Shown: positions 16,068 through 26,926, counted from the first letter of the stretch. The stretch is DNA of 64,000 nt from Pimelobacter simplex (GCA_016803235.1 JADCLI010000001.1:186001-250000); one strand, 5' to 3'. A program made the numbers and translations. Notes: generated from the letters alone by a model not told the origin.

Positions 16068-16929
16068 GACCATCGACCGGTCCCGGACGCCGCTGCTGAC
16101 ACTGATCACGCAGGAGGCGCTCGACCGCGACTACCAGGTCGCCGCCTCCCGCGCCGCGACCCTCGCGGCAGGGGGCGCGGGGGAGACCGGTCCGCGGCGC
16201 GGCTACCGGGTCGGCGTCGTCGTGGTCGTCGGGCTGTTCGCGATGCTGGTGACGGTCGCCGGCGTGCAGACCTCGCAGAACGCCGACGTCGACGACGCGA
16301 GCCGGGCCAGCCTGATCGAGCGGATCGAGGCGCGGCGCGCCACCGTGCGCCGGCTGCAGGACGAGCTCGCCGAGCTGCGCTCCGCGAACGCCGCGGCCGA
16401 GGACGCGGTGCGCTCGCTCGGACGGCGCTACAGCGACCTGCAGGCCCGGCGCTCGCGGGTCGGCGCCCTGGCGGGGTGCGAGCCGGTGACCGGTTCCGGG
16501 GTCCGGGTCACGCTGGACAACCCGCCGTACGCCGGCGCCAACGAGCAGCTGCGTGACTCCGACCTCGCCCTGCTCGTCGACGGGCTGTGGGCCGCGGGCG
16601 CCGAGGCGATCGCCATCAACGGCCAGCGCCTCAACGCGCACGGGGGCATCACCAACGTCGGCGAGGCGATCGAGGTCAACGGGGTCGGCATCGCGCCGCC
16701 GTTCACGGTGCAGGCGATCGGCGACCGCCGCACCCTCGCATCGAGGTTCGCGGAGTCCCAGGCGGGGCTGCGCTTCCTCGCGCTGACCCGGCAGTACGGC
16801 TTCGAGCACGACATGGACAATGTGGACGACCTCCACCTGCCTGCCGCGCCCGGCGCGCTGTGCCAGCTACGGTCGGCCGAGCAGGAGACCAACAAGCCCC
16901 AGGGGCAGCAGGGAGGTGACGGACCGTGA
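16060..16929 (+). CDS. DUF881 membrane protein (first copy)
   Basis: A 289-residue protein with a cytoplasmic N-terminal tail, one membrane helix at about residues 48-68 (YRVGVVVVVGLFAMLVTVAG), a coiled-coil segment (about 80-130) and an extracytoplasmic DUF881 domain with AIAINGQRLNAHGGI and PPFTVQAIGD. It corresponds to Rv1823. DUF881 proteins flank the small basic protein gene in most actinobacteria and are suspected to take part in envelope or division processes; the mechanism is unknown. The ATG overlaps the preceding stop. Confidence 0.85.
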   Translation: MPETIDRSRTPLLTLITQEALDRDYQVAASRAATLAAGGAGETGPRRGYRVGVVVVVGLFAMLVTVAGVQTSQNADVDDASRASLIERIEARRATVRRLQDELAELRSANAAAEDAVRSLGRRYSDLQARRSRVGALAGCEPVTGSGVRVTLDNPPYAGANEQLRDSDLALLVDGLWAAGAEAIAINGQRLNAHGGITNVGEAIEVNGVGIAPPFTVQAIGDRRTLASRFAESQAGLRFLALTRQYGFEHDMDNVDDLHLPAAPGALCQLRSAEQETNKPQGQQGGDGP

Positions 16930-17258
16930 TCGCGGTTCTCGGACTCGTGGTGGGCGTCGTCCTCGGCTTCGTCTTCCAGCCGGACGTGCCCCGCTCGGTC
17001 GAGCCCTACCTGCCGATCGCCGTGGTCGCCGCGCTCGACGCGGTCTTCGGCGCGCTGCGGGCCTACCTCGACGGGATCTTCGACGACAAGGTCTTCGTCG
17101 TCTCCTTCCTCAGCAACGTGGTGATCGCGGCCGGCATCGTCTACCTCGGCGACCGGCTGGGTGTCGGCGGCCAGCTGTCGACCGGCGTCATCGTCGTGCT
17201 CGGGATCCGGATCTTCACCAATGTCGCCGCCATCCGGAGGCACATCTTCCATGCCTGA
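16926..17258 (+). CDS. sbp: small basic protein (DUF1290)
   Basis: A 110-residue integral membrane protein with three hydrophobic segments (about residues 3-20, 27-45 and 55-100). The conserved LPIAVVAALDAVFGALRAYLDGIFDDKVFVVSF identifies the DUF1290/Sbp family (residue run broken here only for description), found in Bacillus near division genes and in mycobacteria as Rv1824. Its function is unresolved. The GTG overlaps the stop of the first DUF881 gene, and its stop overlaps the start of the second, so all three are translationally coupled and likely form one membrane complex. Confidence 0.87.
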   Translation: MIAVLGLVVGVVLGFVFQPDVPRSVEPYLPIAVVAALDAVFGALRAYLDGIFDDKVFVVSFLSNVVIAAGIVYLGDRLGVGGQLSTGVIVVLGIRIFTNVAAIRRHIFHA

Positions 17259-18006
17259 GCCCGCACCCGAGGAGCAGCCGACCGAGCAGAGCCCGGTCGA
17301 CCGGCTCAGGGCGGCCCTGCTGCGGCCCTCGCGCAAGCAGCTCGTCGCCGCGGCCCTGCTGGCCCTGCTCGGCTTCGGGGCGGTCACGCAGGTCCGGACG
17401 GCCGGCGTGGAGGACGACTACACCGGGCTGCGCGAGCAGGAGCTGATCGACCTCCTCGACGGCCTCGCCGGCACCCGGCAGCGAACGGAGACCGAGATCG
17501 ATCGCCTCGAGAAGGTGGCCGACGGCCTGCGCGACGACTCCTCGAAGCGGCAGACCGCCATCGACCAGGCCGACGCCGAGGTCGACGACCTCAACATCCT
17601 GGCCGGCCTGGTGCCGGTCACCGGCCCCGGGCTGCGGGTCACGATCGAGGAGGAGGACGGGCGGGTCCGACTCGGCTCCCTGCTCGACACCATCCAGGAG
17701 CTGCGCACCGTCGGTGCCGAGGCGATCGCCGTCAACGGCCGCGTGCGGGTGGTGGCGCAGACCTCGTTCGCCGAGGTCGACGGCGGGTTCAGCATCGACG
17801 GTGAGCGGGTCGAGGCGCCCTACGTCATCGAGGCCATCGGCGAGCCGAGCGTGCTCGCCGGCGCGATCAACTTCTACACCGGGCCGCGCAAGCAGCTCGA
17901 GGACGACGGGGCGACGGTCGAGATCGAGGAGCGGTCGACCGTCGACATCGAAGCCGTCGTACGACGCGACGAGCCTTCGTATGCCGTTCCGGACCAGGGG
18001 CAGTAG
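17251..18006 (+). CDS. DUF881 membrane protein (second copy)
   Basis: A 251-residue protein: a proline- and glutamate-rich cytoplasmic N-terminus, one membrane helix at about residues 31-48 ([17 protein letters not shown]), a coiled coil (about 60-112) and the DUF881 fold ([37 protein letters not shown]). It corresponds to Rv1825. It is shorter than the first copy and lacks that protein's C-terminal extension. It overlaps the small basic protein gene by 8 bp, and gcvH starts 11 bp downstream from its own leaderless promoter. Confidence 0.86.
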   Translation: MPEPAPEEQPTEQSPVDRLRAALLRPSRKQLVAAALLALLGFGAVTQVRTAGVEDDYTGLREQELIDLLDGLAGTRQRTETEIDRLEKVADGLRDDSSKRQTAIDQADAEVDDLNILAGLVPVTGPGLRVTIEEEDGRVRLGSLLDTIQELRTVGAEAIAVNGRVRVVAQTSFAEVDGGFSIDGERVEAPYVIEAIGEPSVLAGAINFYTGPRKQLEDDGATVEIEERSTVDIEAVVRRDEPSYAVPDQGQ

Positions 18007-18016
18007 CCTTCGGGCC

Positions 18017-18406
18017 ATGACGAACCCCGCGGACCTGAAGTACACCGTCGAGCACGAGTGGCTGCGGCAGCCCGGCGAGGCCGCCGGCTCGGTGCGGGTC
18101 GGGATCACCGACTACGCCCAGGACGCCCTCGGCGACATCGTCTACGTCTCCCTCCCCGAGGTCGGCGCGACCGTCACGGCCGGCGATTCCTGCGGCGAGC
18201 TGGAGTCGACCAAGTCGGTCAGCGACGTCTACGCGCCGGTCACCGGTGAGGTCGTCGCCGTCAACGAGGCCCTCGACGCGACGCCCGAGCTGGTCAACAC
18301 CGAGCCGTACGGCGCCGGCTGGCTCTTCGAGGTCGTCCCCGCCGACGCCGCCGACCTCGACGGACTCCTCGACGCTGCCGCGTATGAGGCCCAGCTCGAC
18401 AACTGA
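18017..18406 (+). CDS. gcvH: glycine cleavage system H protein
   Basis: A 129-residue lipoyl-carrier protein. The lipoylated lysine is K66 in [12 protein letters not shown], with VEHEWLR at the N-terminus and GAGWLFEV at the C-terminus. H protein shuttles the aminomethyl group from P protein (gcvP, 3 kb downstream) to T protein and is reoxidised by L protein; gcvT is not in the window. TAGCCT at 18004-18009 lies seven bases before the ATG, so it appears to have a leaderless promoter separate from the upstream membrane-protein operon. Confidence 0.95.
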   Translation: MTNPADLKYTVEHEWLRQPGEAAGSVRVGITDYAQDALGDIVYVSLPEVGATVTAGDSCGELESTKSVSDVYAPVTGEVVAVNEALDATPELVNTEPYGAGWLFEVVPADAADLDGLLDAAAYEAQLDN

Positions 18407-18446
18407 TCCGGTAGGTTCGTAGAAGACCCACCGTGAGGAGCAACTG

Positions 18447-18965
18447 ATGCCGTTCTGCACCGCCTGTGGTCGGCAGAACCCCGATGACGCCCGCTTCTGC
18501 TCGCAGTGCGGGACCCGCCTGGTCGCGCCCGAGCCGGCGCCCGTGTCCGACGCCACCGCGACGATCCAGTTCGGCGCCGGGGCGAGTGCCGGTCCCGGTG
18601 TCGAGACGTCCGACCGCGCGCTGAGCCCGGTCGACGCCGCGGCCGTCGACGCGCTGCCCGTCGGCCACGCGCTGCTGGTCGTCCAGAAGGGACCGGGCTC
18701 CGGCAGCCGGTTCCTGCTCGACGCCGACGAGGTCACCGCCGGTCGCCACCCGGAGAGCGGCATCTTCCTCGACGACGTCACGGTCTCGCGCCGCCACGCG
18801 GTGTTCCGTCGTGACGGCGACACCTTCACCGTCGAGGACGCGGGCAGCCTCAACGGCACCTACGTCAACCGCGACCGGATCGAGAAGGTCCAACTCAAGG
18901 ACAGCGACGAGGTCCAGGTCGGCAAATACCGCCTGGTCTTCTTCGCCGGTCACGAGAGCGCCTGA
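18447..18965 (+). CDS. garA: GarA/OdhI-type FHA protein with N-terminal zinc ribbon
   Basis: A 172-residue protein. Residues 4-21 form a zinc ribbon (CTAC...CSQC). Residues about 75-170 are an FHA domain with the phosphothreonine-binding set GRHPES, SRRHA and LNGTYVNR. In mycobacteria GarA (Rv1827), phosphorylated by PknB/PknG on an N-terminal ETTS motif, inhibits 2-oxoglutarate dehydrogenase and glutamate dehydrogenase. Here the equivalent position reads DATATIQF (T37 and T39), a candidate phospho-site that differs from ETTS; the zinc ribbon is absent from the mycobacterial protein. TAGGTT at about 18412 and GAGGAG at 18432 give a promoter and a normal ribosome-binding site. Confidence 0.85.
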   Translation: MPFCTACGRQNPDDARFCSQCGTRLVAPEPAPVSDATATIQFGAGASAGPGVETSDRALSPVDAAAVDALPVGHALLVVQKGPGSGSRFLLDADEVTAGRHPESGIFLDDVTVSRRHAVFRRDGDTFTVEDAGSLNGTYVNRDRIEKVQLKDSDEVQVGKYRLVFFAGHESA

Positions 18966-18979
18966 GGGACGGCTGCAGG

Positions 18980-19711
18980 ATGACTGCTGCCGTCGCTCGG
19001 GGCGAGCGGGAGCCGCGGCTCAACATCGGCCAGGTGCTCGACCGCCTGCGCACCGACTTCGAGGACATCAGCATCCCCAAGATCAGGTTCCTCGAGGCCG
19101 AGGGCCTGGTGAAGCCGGAGCGCACGCCCGCCGGCTACCGCAAGTTCTCCGAGGCCGACATCGAGCGGCTGCGCTACATCCTGCGGATGCAGCGCGACCA
19201 CTACCTGCCGCTGAAGGTCATCGGCGAGCACCTCGACGCCATCGACCGGGGCCTGACCCCGCCGGAGCCGGAGCCGGTCGTCCCGACCGTGCCGACGGTC
19301 GCCCTCGGCGCCGACGGGCTCCCCGCGCCCGAGTCCTTCCGTCGCACCGACCGGTTGCGGCTCTCGCGCAAGGAGCTGGTCAAGGTGGCCGAGATCGACG
19401 AGGACCTCCTCGGGCAGCTCGAGTCGTTCGCGCTCATCAGCCCTTCGCCCACCGGGCACTACGACACCGACGCGCTGGTCATCGCGCAGACCGCGCGGGA
19501 GCTGGCCGACTACGGCATCGAGCCGCGCCACCTGCGTGCCTTCCGCACCGCGGCTGACCGCGAGGTCGGTCTCATCCAACAGGTCGTGACCCCGCGCAAG
19601 GGTCGCGACGCGGGCGCCAGCGCCCGTGCCGAGGAGGCGGTCAGTGAGATCGCGGCCCTGTCGGTGCGGCTGCACGCGACCCTGGTGAAGGCCGGTCTGC
19701 GCCGCATCTGA
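18980..19711 (+). CDS. ftsR: MerR-family regulator, FtsR type
   Basis: A 243-residue protein with an N-terminal MerR winged helix (LNIGQVLDRLRTDFEDIS, then KIRFLEAEGLVKPERTPAGYRKFSEADIERLRYIL, described in parts) and a longer C-terminal region (about 110-243). It corresponds by synteny to Rv1828, called FtsR in Corynebacterium, where it activates ftsZ expression. There is no visible cysteine-rich metal site. It starts 15 bp after garA, probably on the same mRNA. The GC-rich linker around residues 90-110 (PEPEPVVPTVPTV) is proline-rich. Confidence 0.85.
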   Translation: MTAAVARGEREPRLNIGQVLDRLRTDFEDISIPKIRFLEAEGLVKPERTPAGYRKFSEADIERLRYILRMQRDHYLPLKVIGEHLDAIDRGLTPPEPEPVVPTVPTVALGADGLPAPESFRRTDRLRLSRKELVKVAEIDEDLLGQLESFALISPSPTGHYDTDALVIAQTARELADYGIEPRHLRAFRTAADREVGLIQQVVTPRKGRDAGASARAEEAVSEIAALSVRLHATLVKAGLRRI

Positions 19712-19741
19712 GCCTCGCACCCCACGCAGTAGGCTGGACGC

Positions 19742-20212
19742 ATGCGCGAGGTCGACGTGATGGGTGTCCGGGTGGAGATGCCCTCCAACCAGCCGATCGT
19801 GCTGCTCCGGGAGGTGGCCGGGGACCGCTACCTGCCGATCTGGATCGGCGCAGTCGAGGCCACTGCCATCGCGTTCGCGCAGCAGGGCGTCGTCCCGCCG
19901 CGACCGCTGACCCACGACCTGATGAAGGACGTGCTCACCGCGACCGGCAACGAGCTGAGCGAGGTGCGGATCACCGACGTCCGCGAGGGCGTCTTCTACG
20001 CGACGCTCGTCTTCGCCTCCGGGGTCGAGGTCAGTGCCCGGCCCTCCGACTCGATCGCCCTCGCGCTGCGCACCGGCACGACGATCTACTGCTCCGAGGA
20101 GGTCCTCGCCGAGGCCGGCCTCGCGGCGCCCGCCGAGGAGGAGGACGAGGTCGAGGCGTTCCGCGAGTTCCTCGACCACGTCTCACCCGAGGACTTCGGC
20201 GCCGAGGGCTGA
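19742..20212 (+). CDS. bifunctional nuclease family protein (DUF151/BFN)
   Basis: A 156-residue BFN/DUF151 protein, matching Rv1829. Conserved features are REVDVMGVRVEMPSNQPIVLL at the N-terminus (given in part), LPIWIGAVEATAIAF, and ARPSDSIALALR. Plant and archaeal relatives have been reported to have DNase and RNase activity, but the bacterial role is uncertain. The ATG is six bases after TAGGCT (19730-19735), so it appears to be transcribed separately as a leaderless mRNA between two MerR regulators. The acidic C-terminus (EEEDEVEAFREFL) is typical of the actinobacterial form. Confidence 0.87.
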   Translation: MREVDVMGVRVEMPSNQPIVLLREVAGDRYLPIWIGAVEATAIAFAQQGVVPPRPLTHDLMKDVLTATGNELSEVRITDVREGVFYATLVFASGVEVSARPSDSIALALRTGTTIYCSEEVLAEAGLAAPAEEEDEVEAFREFLDHVSPEDFGAEG

Positions 20213-20220
20213 GCGAGCCG

Positions 20221-20241
20221 TCAACCTCAGGCTCAGGTTGA
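20221..20241. promoter_or_regulatory. 7-7-7 inverted repeat, MerR-like operator
   Basis: TCAACCT (20221-20227), a 7 bp spacer, AGGTTGA (20235-20241): a perfect inverted repeat just after the BFN gene and about 120 bp before the MerR-family gene at 20364. CTCAAC/GTTGAG-type repeats are typical MerR-family sites. It may bind the FtsR-type or the downstream MerR-type protein. Confidence 0.5.
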
Positions 20242-20363
20242 GGGTTTTCGGCGACACGCCCGCTCATGTCTTTGACCCGCCCGACACCCCGGTCGTACCG
20301 TGAGGGAGTCGAAATGACAGCAGTGCAATCCGCCCTGCATCAGCGCCGCGACCTGGAGGACCC

Positions 20364-20963
20364 GTGAACGAGCAGCAGCCCGAGAAGGTCGGTCAGGACG
20401 TGGCCGCGGCGACTGCTGCCGCCGAGGAGCAAGGCCTCCTGTTCACCGACGACGTCTCGCCGCTGCCCAGTGACCTCGGCTACCGCGGCCCGACCGCGTG
20501 CAACGCCGCCGGCATCACCTACCGCCAGCTCGACTACTGGGCCCGCACCGGCCTGATCGAGCCGAGCGTGCGCGGCGCGAAGGGCTCCGGCTCGCAGCGC
20601 CTCTACAGCTTCCGCGACATCTTGATCCTCAAGATCATCAAGCGGCTCCTCGACGCCGGCATCTCGCTGCAGAACATCCGTACGGCCGTCACCCACCTGC
20701 GTGAGCGCGGCACCGACGACCTGACCCAGGTCACCCTGATGAGCGACGGCGCCTCGGTCTACGAGTGCACCAGCAACGACGAGGTCATCGACCTGCTGCA
20801 GGGCGGCCAGGGCGTGTTCGGCATCGCGATCGGCGGCGTGTGGCGCGAGATCGAGGGCACCCTCGCCGAGCTCCCGAGCGAGCACGCCAACGAGGCGGAG
20901 CAGACCGGTCCGGTCGCCGGCGACGAGCTCGCCGCGCGCCGTGCCGCGCGCAACGTCGGCTGA
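20364..20963 (+). CDS. MerR-family regulator (Rv1830/McdR-like)
   Basis: A 199-residue protein. An unusual 35-residue N-terminal extension precedes the MerR helix-turn-helix (GYRGPTACNAAGITYRQLDYW, in part, then GSGSQRLYSFRDILILKIIKRLLDAG). A C-terminal segment contains YECTSNDEVIDLLQGGQGVFGIAIGG. By synteny and motif it is the Rv1830 homologue, a regulator linked to cell-cycle control in mycobacteria. The GTG at 20364 gives the conserved extension, and GGAGG lies upstream. Inverted repeats on either side (20221 and 20989) are possible targets, the latter in the gcvP promoter. Confidence 0.85.
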   Translation: MNEQQPEKVGQDVAAATAAAEEQGLLFTDDVSPLPSDLGYRGPTACNAAGITYRQLDYWARTGLIEPSVRGAKGSGSQRLYSFRDILILKIIKRLLDAGISLQNIRTAVTHLRERGTDDLTQVTLMSDGASVYECTSNDEVIDLLQGGQGVFGIAIGGVWREIEGTLAELPSEHANEAEQTGPVAGDELAARRAARNVG

Positions 20964-20988
20964 CCGGCCGACGCTCGACGTCAGCCGC

Positions 20989-21010
20989 ACAGGTGTCGTA
21001 CCTGTAGGCT
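20989..21010 (+). promoter_or_regulatory. gcvP promoter with inverted repeat and TAGGCT -10
   Basis: ACAGGT (20989-20994), GTCGT, ACCTGT (21000-21005) is a perfect 6-5-6 inverted repeat running into the -10 box TAGGCT (21005-21010). Transcription would begin near 21017, just before the riboswitch. A MerR-family or other regulator may bind here and add a second layer of control. Confidence 0.55.
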
Positions 21011-21030
21011 GTACCCGCTGTTGATGCTGC

Positions 21031-21152
21031 ACGGGAGAGTCAGGCCCCGTGCCTGCGCCGAAGGGGCAATCCCTCCCCGGAACCTCTCAGGCGCCAGGAC
21101 CGTGTGGAGCAGGCAACTCTGAAGGCGCAGTGACGCGCTGACAGAGGGGGAG
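21031..21152 (+). ncRNA. glycine riboswitch
   Basis: Conserved glycine-aptamer blocks appear in order: CGGGAGAG (21032-21039), GCGCCGAAGGGGCAA (21055-21069), CCTCTCAGGC (21083-21092) and GGACCG (21097-21102). A following GGCAACTCTGAAG (21112-21124) and CAGAGGGGGAG (21142-21152) resemble the reduced second element that often follows a single glycine aptamer. It lies between the promoter at 21005 and gcvP, so glycine binding should switch on the glycine-degrading P protein. Family identity is firm from the core motifs; whether the second element is a true aptamer is not settled from sequence alone. Confidence 0.92.
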
Positions 21153-21203
21153 GGCTCGATTCATTCCATCGACCCGACCCCGACCCGAGGAGCACGCCTG
21201 CTC

Positions 21204-24026
<2,823 letters not shown>

Positions 24027-24033
24027 CCGCTCG

Positions 24034-25341
24034 GTGAGCTCGTACGACGACGCGCTGGCGTCGCTGCAGGCCGCGGGCCGGCTGCCGTCCGTCTCGGCGG
24101 CGGTCGCCCGTGGGGGCACGCCGGTGTGGCAGGGCTGCATCAACGTGCTGCCGGACCGCGAGGTGACCAGCGCGTCGTCGTACCGGATCGGGTCGATCAC
24201 CAAGACCCTGACCGCGGTGCTCGTCCTGCAGCTGCGCGACGAGGGCCTGCTCGCTCTCGACGACCCGATCGGACGGTTCGTGCCCGAGACGGGCTATGCG
24301 GAGGCGACGATCCGTGGCCTGCTCGCCCACACCGCAGGCCTGCAGAGCGAGCCCGCCGGGACCTGGTGGGAGCGGGTCGACGGCGGTACCGTCGACCAGC
24401 TGCTCGCCGCCAACGACGGTTCCGGACGCGTGGCGCCGGCGGGGGAGTACTACCACTACTCCAACCTGGGCTTCGGGCTGCTCGGCGAGGCCGTCGCTCG
24501 CCTGCGCGACGCCTCGTGGTGGGAGGTCGTGCAGTCCCGGCTGCTCGCGCCGCTGGCAATGGCGGCGACGTCGTACCACCCGCCGGCCGACCACGCGCCC
24601 GGCCGCAGCGTCGACCACTTCGCCCACACACTGTCCGCCGAGCCCCACACCGACACCCGGGCGATGGCGCCGGCCGGCCAGCTGTGGAGCACCGCGGCAG
24701 ACCTCCTCCGGTGGGCGGACTTCCTCGCCACCGGACACCCGGACGTCCTGGCCGCGTCGACCCTCGCCGAGATGGCCGAGCGGGCGGCGCCGGCCGAGGC
24801 GTACGGCCTCGGCCTGCGCCTGCTGTGCGCCGATGGACGCACCCTCGTCGGCCACACCGGCTCGATGCCCGGCTTCATGGCCTCGCTCTTCGTCGACCGG
24901 TCGACCCGCGACGCCGTCGTCGCTCTCACCGACGCCACGACAGGCCTGCGCGCCGAGAAGGTCCCGGGGCGCTTCCTGACGGCCGCCACCGCGGCGGCCC
25001 CGGCCGCGGCCCGACCGTGGCGGCCGTCGCCCCGTCCGGTGCCGACGCCGGTGGCGGAGGTGCTCGGCACCTGGTTCTGGGGCAACACCGGCTTCGGCAT
25101 CGAGTGGCGCGACGGCGAGCTCCAGGTCCACGACCTGCGCACCGGGGAGCTCGAGGAGCGCTTCGCCCCTGCGGGCGACGGCTTCGTCGGCGTCGAGGGC
25201 TACCACCGCGGCGAGACCCTCCACCTGCGCCGCCGGGCGGACGGGACGGTCGGGCACCTGGAGTGCGCGACGTTCATCTGGACGCGGACGCCGTACGACC
25301 CGCAGGCGCCGATCCCCGGGGGTCCTGCACCGGCGGCATGA
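24034..25341 (+). CDS. serine hydrolase, class C beta-lactamase/EstB-like
   Basis: A 435-residue penicillin-binding-protein-like hydrolase. The nucleophile motif SxxK is S54-I-T-K57 in IGSITKTL. The Tyr motif is YSN in YHYSNLGFGL, and the third motif is HTG in GHTGSMPGF. No signal peptide is visible, so it is probably a cytoplasmic esterase or peptidase rather than a secreted beta-lactamase. A C-terminal domain of about 110 residues (LGTWFWGNTGFGIEW onward) resembles the lipocalin-like tail of some such hydrolases. The GTG 7 bp after the gcvP stop gives the complete fold. Substrate unknown. Confidence 0.87.
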   Translation: MSSYDDALASLQAAGRLPSVSAAVARGGTPVWQGCINVLPDREVTSASSYRIGSITKTLTAVLVLQLRDEGLLALDDPIGRFVPETGYAEATIRGLLAHTAGLQSEPAGTWWERVDGGTVDQLLAANDGSGRVAPAGEYYHYSNLGFGLLGEAVARLRDASWWEVVQSRLLAPLAMAATSYHPPADHAPGRSVDHFAHTLSAEPHTDTRAMAPAGQLWSTAADLLRWADFLATGHPDVLAASTLAEMAERAAPAEAYGLGLRLLCADGRTLVGHTGSMPGFMASLFVDRSTRDAVVALTDATTGLRAEKVPGRFLTAATAAAPAAARPWRPSPRPVPTPVAEVLGTWFWGNTGFGIEWRDGELQVHDLRTGELEERFAPAGDGFVGVEGYHRGETLHLRRRADGTVGHLECATFIWTRTPYDPQAPIPGGPAPAA

Positions 25342-25363
25342 CCGGAGGGGGCATGATGCTCCC

Positions 25364-26206
25364 GTGAACGAGAACACGTTCCAGTTCGCCTGGTTCCAGC
25401 AGTCCACCGCCGGCCTCGCCCCGCTGCCGCTCGCGCAGAGCCTGTGGCGCGAGGACCAGATGCACGGCGTGGCCGTCAGCGGCCTGCTCGCCCGGGCGCT
25501 CGAGTGTGCCGTCACCGACGCCGGCCGCTCCGACCTGGTTCCCGCGCGCTACCACGTCGACCTGTTCCGCCCGGCCCGGATGATCACCACCACCGCGTCC
25601 GCGACCATCGTGCGCGAGGGGCCCCGCTTGGTCCTCCTCGACGCCGTCGTCGAGCAGGAGGGCGAGGTCGTCGCCCGCGCGGGCGCCACCTTCCTCGCAC
25701 CGTCCGCCGACGCCGCCGGCGAGGTCTGGTCCGCGGCGGGGGAGCGGCCCACCCCACCGCCCGCCCACCTGCTCCCGAGCGCCGGTGAGCACCACGTGCC
25801 GTGGTTCGCCAGCGCCGCGCCATGGTCCGACGACTTCGGCGACCACCAGAACGGCGGGCGGCACCAGACCTGGCAGACCGCGGTCCCCATCGTGTACGGC
25901 GAGGAGTGCACCCCGTTCCAGGCCGTGGCGTCCATCGCGGACGCCACCAGCATGGTCACCAACTGGGGCAGCAACGGCGTCGAGCACATCAACACCGACA
26001 TCGACCTGGCCCTGTGCCGGCTCCCCGACAGCAGCCGGCTCGGCCTGCGCGCCGCCGACCACGTCGCGTCGTCGGGCATCGCGGTCGGTACCGCGGAGGT
26101 CTTCGACAGCACCGGCGTCATCGGTACCGCCACGGTCACCTCGCTCGCCAACACGCGGCGGACCGTCGACCTGTCCGCCGGGGTGGAGCCGCGCGGCGCG
26201 GTCTAG
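25364..26206 (+). CDS. acyl-CoA thioesterase, double-hotdog (TesB-like)
   Basis: A 280-residue protein with the layout of an N-terminal 4HBT_3-type hotdog and a C-terminal acyl-CoA thioesterase hotdog: HGVAVSGLLARALE and YHVDLFRPARMITT in the first half, HINTDIDLALCRLPDSSRLGL in the second, ending IGTATVTSLANTRR. These enzymes release free fatty acids from acyl-CoA. The GTG at 25364 is 22 bp after the serine hydrolase stop. The 3' end forms one arm of a strong hairpin (26186-26229). Substrate length is not inferable. Confidence 0.83.
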   Translation: MNENTFQFAWFQQSTAGLAPLPLAQSLWREDQMHGVAVSGLLARALECAVTDAGRSDLVPARYHVDLFRPARMITTTASATIVREGPRLVLLDAVVEQEGEVVARAGATFLAPSADAAGEVWSAAGERPTPPPAHLLPSAGEHHVPWFASAAPWSDDFGDHQNGGRHQTWQTAVPIVYGEECTPFQAVASIADATSMVTNWGSNGVEHINTDIDLALCRLPDSSRLGLRAADHVASSGIAVGTAEVFDSTGVIGTATVTSLANTRRTVDLSAGVEPRGAV

Positions 26207-26229
26207 CGCGTCGCGGCGCCGCGCGGCTC
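26186..26229. terminator. 14 bp perfect inverted repeat, likely bidirectional terminator
   Basis: GAGCCGCGCGGCGC (26186-26199) pairs with GCGCCGCGCGGCTC (26216-26229) across a 16-base loop containing the thioesterase TAG. It lies between convergent genes. There is no U-tract, which is common for actinobacterial hairpin terminators. Termination is inference; the stem is seen directly. Confidence 0.6.
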
Positions 26230-26242
26230 CAGGATCCGCCGT

Positions 26243-26926
26243 TCAGGAACGGTCGCTGGAGTCCCCGGAGATCACGACGTAGAAGCGCTTCCGGGCGTCA
26301 GGGGTGGTGACGGTCCCGTCGCTGTTGCGGGGGCTGACCACGAAGTGGCCGGTGGTGTTGGTGCCGGCGGGCGCGCACGCGACGACGCCGGCCAGGCCGC
26401 ACACCGACGCCGAGATCTCTCCCGCGAACTCCGGGTTGGCGTTGGCGCCCGGCGCACGGCCGTTGGTGATCATGTCGCCGTTCTGGTCGAGCTGGTTCTG
26501 CAGGGCGATGACCGTGACGATCGCGTTGTTGCGCAGGTCCTCCCCGGCGCTGATGTAGACGTTGCCCGCCGCCCGCAGCGAGTTGTCGGCCGGAGGCGTC
26601 GCCGTGTTCGCCAAGGTGGGATAGGCGGCCGCGACCGTGAACCCGCCGGACTGGGCCTCGATCTGGCCCGCTGCGTTGACCAGGAGCCAGCGCCCGGAGT
26701 CGGCGATGTCCTTGCGCACGCCGGCTGCCAGGTCCTTCGCCCGAACGGTGCCGTTCTTGACGTCCTTCCCTCGCAGGCTGCCGTCGTGGACGTCGACGGA
26801 CCGCACGGAGCCGTCACGGATGTCGGCGGAACCGATCTGTGCCGCGGCGTAGGAGGTGCCGCCGAGGGCGACGACGAGTGCGGTGACTGCGACGGCGAAC
26901 GAGGGTGTCGGTGTAGGTAGGCGCAT
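26243..26926 (-). CDS. secreted protein with short D-G-S/T repeats
   Basis: A 227-residue protein. It begins with a signal sequence (about 30 residues: MRLPTPTPSFAVAVTALVVA, then LGGTSYAA). Residues about 31-68 are degenerate repeats around the pattern I/V-x-D-G-S/T-V/L-R: ADIRDGSVRS, DVHDGSLRG, DVKNGTVRA, KDL. Such N-terminal repeats occur in many exported proteins of Nocardioides and Thermoleophilia, but no function is known. The rest (residues 75-227) looks beta-rich and extracellular, with one cysteine pair (SVCGLAGVVAC). A clear GGAGG ribosome-binding site precedes the ATG. Not recognised beyond this pattern. Confidence 0.72.
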   Translation of the reverse strand: MRLPTPTPSFAVAVTALVVALGGTSYAAAQIGSADIRDGSVRSVDVHDGSLRGKDVKNGTVRAKDLAAGVRKDIADSGRWLLVNAAGQIEAQSGGFTVAAAYPTLANTATPPADNSLRAAGNVYISAGEDLRNNAIVTVIALQNQLDQNGDMITNGRAPGANANPEFAGEISASVCGLAGVVACAPAGTNTTGHFVVSPRNSDGTVTTPDARKRFYVVISGDSSDRS

